From Patiria miniata (Eukaryota > Echinodermata > Asteroidea > Valvatida > Asterinidae): 64,000 nt of DNA. Under the pieces are notes generated by a model. It was not told the origin of the DNA. It did not search any database and was given only the letters and a program-made list of their open reading frames with translations. The stretch spans positions 28,220,129-28,284,128 of the forward strand of contig NW_024037059.1 in NCBI RefSeq assembly GCF_015706575.1. The letters are read 5' to 3'. Positions 51,201-57,200 of this stretch are shown here, one piece after another (the stretch's first letter is position 1; each line of letters opens with the position of its first letter). A program made the translations under genes and the position numbers.

Positions 51201-54200
51201 CAAGCACTGGATGCATCACACGTCTGGAACTCCTCTGTGTAGTCTGGACTCGGGCAGTCACTGCCATTGTACTGGGGTGTAGGGTTCGTGCACGTACGGG
51301 TCCGGTGCTTCAAACCCTGAGTCCCACAGCTAATTGTGCAATCGATGTTAGCCCATTGAGTCCATTCGGTGAAACCGCCATCAACTGCAAGTTACAAAAT
51401 GAGAAATTAATTTTTAAGAAATACACAGTTTAAGTTCCACAAAATAATAAAGAGAACAATTTAATTATAAAGTTTACTCTAACTTATTGTAGAAGGGCAG
51501 TACTTCATTTGGTAACTAATTAAACACCTTGTGAAATTATTTCTTCTGGCATACTATTATTCAGAAGAAATCAAGCAATGTAGGTGATTCTCAACAATCA
51601 GTCCATTGACTGATTTTTGGAAAAGAGTGTTACTGATCAAATCACGTATCTTGACAAAAACGTTGTGCCTGGTATTTCAATGTTTGCTCCTCGAATGGTG
51701 TATTTATCCACTGCGCTGAAACTTCAACAGGCTAGGTTTTGAACATTCTTCTTTAGATTTTGAGTGGTGCTGTGATTGGATTAAACAAACAAAATGCATG
51801 GAAAGCAAACGATCCTATGCTGTGGAACTCCGCTATAACAAACACCACGGGATCCACAGTAAACGTTTGCAATAGGAATCGTTCAGTATAGCGATTTTTA
51901 AGCCGCCGGTGATCATTTTTCAGTAAATAAATAACATACCCTGGTTACTGAAAGACCACTTTGAACACGTGCCGACTATTTAATTCAATTCAATTCAATA
52001 TTACATTTATTTCCATACTGAAACAATACCATAACATGAAGCAAAATACAATATTGTGGAGGCACAATCCTAATAAGCCAAGGCTTGTAGCGGAGTGCCT
52101 TTAGAAAAGAAAACAAAGACATGAAATAATCAAATAGTTAATTAGTTAAGTCAAAGACAAAGATTAACAAGAGGACAAAATGATCTGACTAGAACTAAAT
52201 TAACCGGGAAAGAAACGTAAAACTGCAAGAGAGGTGGCAACACTGGAGAACAAACCAAAGGAAAACAACCAAACTATGCTACATATTGGGAAATAAGATT
52301 CTCTATTGAATTATGTAATTACACAGTTTTTGAGCTTACTACCTACAGCAACAGGTGTCTTTCCCCTCCTATTCCTTGAGGAATAATAGTCACTTGTCGC
52401 TCCTCTGTTGACATTTTTCAACAAAAGTGTTTGGTACATTTCGTACAAAATATATTGGGAGCCAAGGACGATGCTTGGTATAGCCAAATGTTTAAGATAG
52501 GGGTGTTTGGTATAGCGACGTTCCACTGTATGCCTTTTAAGAGCCAAACTATAATCAAGAAAAACCAGTTTGAGGTGCGTCCCCACTTACTAGGACAGGG
52601 GTGAGTGTTACAATCTCTCGTCTGCGAGGACGCATCGCCTGAGGGGCAGTCATCTCCGCCGTACTTGGGAGCAGGACTGTCGCAGGTTCGCTGGCGTGTT
52701 TCCGTGGATCCGGCACACGTGACAGAGCAGGACGTCCATGATGTCCACTGGCCCCACTCACCGTCAACTGTTGACAATGGTACAATCAAGATTTATTAAT
52801 AACAAGCTCGATGGGAAATATCTGCGGGCCTACGAATTCGTGTTCATGCACAAGTCACGTGATTGTGCCATGTAATTTCTGATTACCTCTAATGCCAATA
52901 CATGGGCTAAATCGGCATACTGTGCTGACCATATGCATGAAAACCTCCAAAGAATAGCTGATCTGAATCATTAATGGACTGAAATTTTGTGCACTCTGGC
53001 ACCAGACTTAATACGACTGCCTTGTTTAAAGTTGTTTAATTTTTTCTATATACTAATGCCTTGTTTAAAGTTGTTTTATTTTTTCTTCGGGAAACACTTA
53101 CTGGCATTGTATTTGCCATACAGCTCCACTCTCATAGCGATAGCTTCATTCCAAGTGACTGGGTGGAACCTGACATAGTTGGTCTCGTTGATCGGGTCAG
53201 CCAAGCTTGCCGCTACCTCGGTACCCGCATCGTAACTTCCTTGGAAAACCTGCAGGATAGAGGAATTAATCAGGTGAACAAAATTAAGAAGCTGGGTCTC
53301 AACTTGTGAGACCTGTAATAACATTTAAGTGGTCTATCCAGTGTCATTTTATCTCTAAATTTGGCAATGTAGATGCTAAAATTCATATGTCAGGCTGTTG
53401 GATGATCTGGAGAAATTGCTGTAGCCTGGTTTGCAGCAAGCACGGATGAATTTAGGCCCTCACAAGTCCTGTCAATTGCAAATCATGTACAACTTCTCAC
53501 AAGTCAACCACAAGTCCTCACAAGTCCCAAAAAGTCAACAACAAGTCAACTACAGGTCCTCACAAGTCAATCAAAAGGCAGTTACAAGTCCTCACAAGTC
53601 AACTCAAAGTCCTCGCAACTGCTTACAAGTCATCCAGTCTTAAGTCAATTTCAAGTTAAATACTAGTCATCAAGTTCTCACAAGTCAACCACAAGTCCAA
53701 CATAGGTCAACTACAAGTCCTCACAAGTTCTAATTTTTTAGTCCTCACAAGTCAATCACTTATCAACTACAAAGCCTCACATTTCTACACGAGTCAATCA
53801 CAGGTCAACTACAAGTCCTCACAAATCTGCACAAGCCAATCGCAAGTCAACCAAAGTCCTCACAAGCCAACTACGTATCCTCACAAGTCAATCACAAGAT
53901 ATCCAGCCCAATGTCAAATACATGTCCTCACAACTCATCACAAGTCATCACGTCTAAAGTCAATTACAAGTTTTCAGAGGTCCTCACAAGCCAATCACAA
54001 TTAAGTCAACTATACATGTCCTCACAACTCCTCAAGTTATCACAAGTCCTCACAAGTAAATCACAAGTCAACTACAAGCCCTCACAAGTCATTTCATTTA
54101 ACTTGTAAAAGACTTGAGATTGACTTGACCCCAACTTTGATTCGTTGCCCACCTTGACTTGTCCAGACTCGGTGTAATCGTCCCAGTCTGATCCATTCAG

Positions 54201-57200
54201 ACTAGTCGAGAGAGTGTACGTCGTCACCCATTGATCATTCCCCGAGGATGGACTTCGTCCCTCGATGGCCACACGCTGAAGGGTGATGGTGTCTGGAAGC
54301 TCAATCTGAATATAATCACCTGAGGAATGCGAAAGAATTGATTTATTTCAATCCTAACTCTATTGGCATTTTTGCAGGGAATTTTCCTGTATCTTCCAAA
54401 ATCCTCCATGTGCAGTGTCCTAGGTTAATGGTCATAGTGTTGGTCTCCCGGTAGCATGGTACTTGTGTTCTTGGGCAAGACACTTTACAACAATTGCCTC
54501 TCTCCAACCAAGGTAGGGTACAGCTGCTGCAAAATATAGTCTCATATTGGCCTGATGAACAGGGGTAATGATTGTGAAGCACCTTCAGATTTTATTGTAT
54601 AAAGCACTATAATATACTAGGATATAATAGCTGTAAAGTTTGTCTATCGCGTGCGCGTTTCATCTTTACTATGCATCAAGCTAGTTTGCCTGAAGATGAA
54701 TTAATAAAAACATTTCTTGTGGAACAAGGAAAATGTAGTGCGTCTGTGTTCCATATGCAACTTAGCCTATGGCCTCATGGCACATGAGACACGTCACTAC
54801 AGTATTCCATATCCGTGGAATGGCAAATTCTTTGTACATTTTTGAAGAATTAAACAAACTCAATGAGCCCAAATTGTCCCAAACCTCCTGCTGGAATGTA
54901 GGTTTTGAGAGGGTATAAGGTACAAGGTATTCTCTTTACCTGTGTCAGGAGTAGCTGGTACCCATGCATGGTCAGCCTTGCTATCATGCAGCCTGGCATA
55001 GCTGCCTGTGTAGCTGTTACCAGTGTCCTCTGACACGGTGATCATTGAGTCGGTGATGGTGCCATCCTCCATGCCCAAAGCGTAGTTATCAGCAACTTGC
55101 AAGACAAAAAAAATATATATAATGTTACCAAAAAGTAAAAGGTAAAACAATTATTGATAACCCTGGAGCACGGGCCTTTGCTAGAAGAGGGTGTGTGCAT
55201 GGGAGTGTCATTTTTGTCTTCAAAATCATCAATCTTTTAAGCAACATCATGTCTCTATTGATAAGTATGTTGTAATGAATAGTGCCTACTTTTGTCCAAA
55301 ATACTGATTTCTACATACTGACTGAATATAGGATATGTCTATCACAACGTGCATTAACTTATGGGCAATTTCAGTGTTGTTAAAGGCAATGATATGTCCG
55401 TGACAGAGCAGTTAGCCATGATATATATTCACTGATTCAGAGAAATGATCCAAAACTCCTAATTTGTAATCTCATTGCTAGATAATGGATGTAGAAGATT
55501 TGAAACATAAATTGCAGGTTTATTCAAAGAGCTCTTTAAAGCTGTTACAGACATTACATAATGCTGGAATTGCCTATATGCCGCTCTTTGAGCAGTCAGC
55601 ACCTGGTCTTCCAAGAATGGCCACCGATATACCAACATTCATCTCCAATTAATGTTCTACACATACATAGAGCATGCGCTGTATCAAGATTTGAAGTGAT
55701 TTTTGTTCACGTACACATATTATGATGACTAAAAAAGGACAACTTTCTGTCGTGATTATATCCACAAATGTCATAAATAGTGACATGCTGTGAATCTTCT
55801 TTTAACAGAACACCCGGACAGTGTTGTAGTCGAGTACTTTTTGCTAAGTACCGAGTACTGCCGAGTATTTAGGTTGCCAAGTATGAGTACGAGTACTTGT
55901 ACCTCTGAGTACAAGAACGGGTCTCCGAGTACGAGTACTTGTACTTCCAAGTACGAGTACAAGTACGAGTACTTGTACTTCCGAGTACAAGTACGAGTAC
56001 TCGCATTTCCGAAAACAGCCATACGGCAAATGGTTCATTGTGAATAATTGGCCCAGGCCCAGTCAGACCAATATACAAACTCACTCACGGCTAGCTGTTA
56101 AATGTGTTTGTCCGGACTTGAACAGAGGAAAATCAGGAAATCTCGATTTCTCAACAAGCCAATCAACTATTTCAAACTGAAAGGCCATGGTAAGTGAAGC
56201 TATAACATTTTTTCCCCCGAGTACTGCTATTCGAGTACGAGTACTTTAATAATCGAGCACAATTTTGACATGTCGAGTACGAGTACTTGCTGCCCGAGTA
56301 CGAGTTCCGTCATTTTGAGTACGAGTACTTTGACATTCAAGTACGAGTACGAGTACGAGTACTCTAAAAAAAGTACTCGAGTAGTACCAGAGTACGAGTA
56401 CCGAGTACTACAACACTGCACCCGTATATTCGGGTATGTCATCAAAATTGTACCAGGATTTCCAGAAATTGAGTGTCTTTAATTTTGATCATCAAATATG
56501 CAATAATGATGTCTGAGGAATTGAATAATGTGCCTATTGTTGGGCATTAGCTGCAGGATGAATTGAATTTTAAAGGGAATATACAACACTTGCAAACATC
56601 CAAAAATAAAACTACCAGGTTTTTACGAAATTCCTTACTAGGATGTTGGTATATGACAGTCTAAAGCATCCTGTAAAGTAATGGCACCTGGTGTGAAGTC
56701 ATTTTTAAGAAAATGGTATTTTTGTATATATTTCCCATGCCGACCACCGTTGGAAAAACCTAACTATTTTTCAACTCCTGCTCCAAATTTATCTTTTTTC
56801 AGTCCAAATATTGTCTGCTATTGGTTACATGTTCATGAACGGGTGCAGGCCAGATAGACTGGTTCCCTCACCTTACAATTTTTCGGCATCTATAAACTGA
56901 TCCATTTCATCTTTAGTTGAGTCAGGGAACCAGACTACTTGAACACTTTTTTTTCTTGGTTTTTCTAGCATTTTCGAACACAAAACTTCAAACATGTCAG
57001 TGAAACAATATTTGATCTATTATACTAACCCCTCAAATAGTTCATTTCTGAATATTACAGCAAGAGCCAATGATGTACATTCCCAGTTCATGCTCATTTT
57101 TAGCTAATTGTTAAGTACAATCTTGGACGCTAAATTTAAAGCAATTTTTATGTTCTCCCATTTTAAAATTGCATTTGTTTCATACTGTGCAATGAGAATA

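Larger units (their letters stand above)
51485..52536 (+). mobile_element. TTAA-type MITE split by a nested insertion
   Basis: Body 51530-51818 matches 48760-49008 (CTGAAACTTCAACAGGCTAG, AACATTCTTCTTTAGATTTT). Its right end GATCCTATG stops at 51819 and resumes as TATGCCTTTTAA at 52529, so about 710 bp were inserted into the end of this element. The left end is degenerate. Confidence 0.75.
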
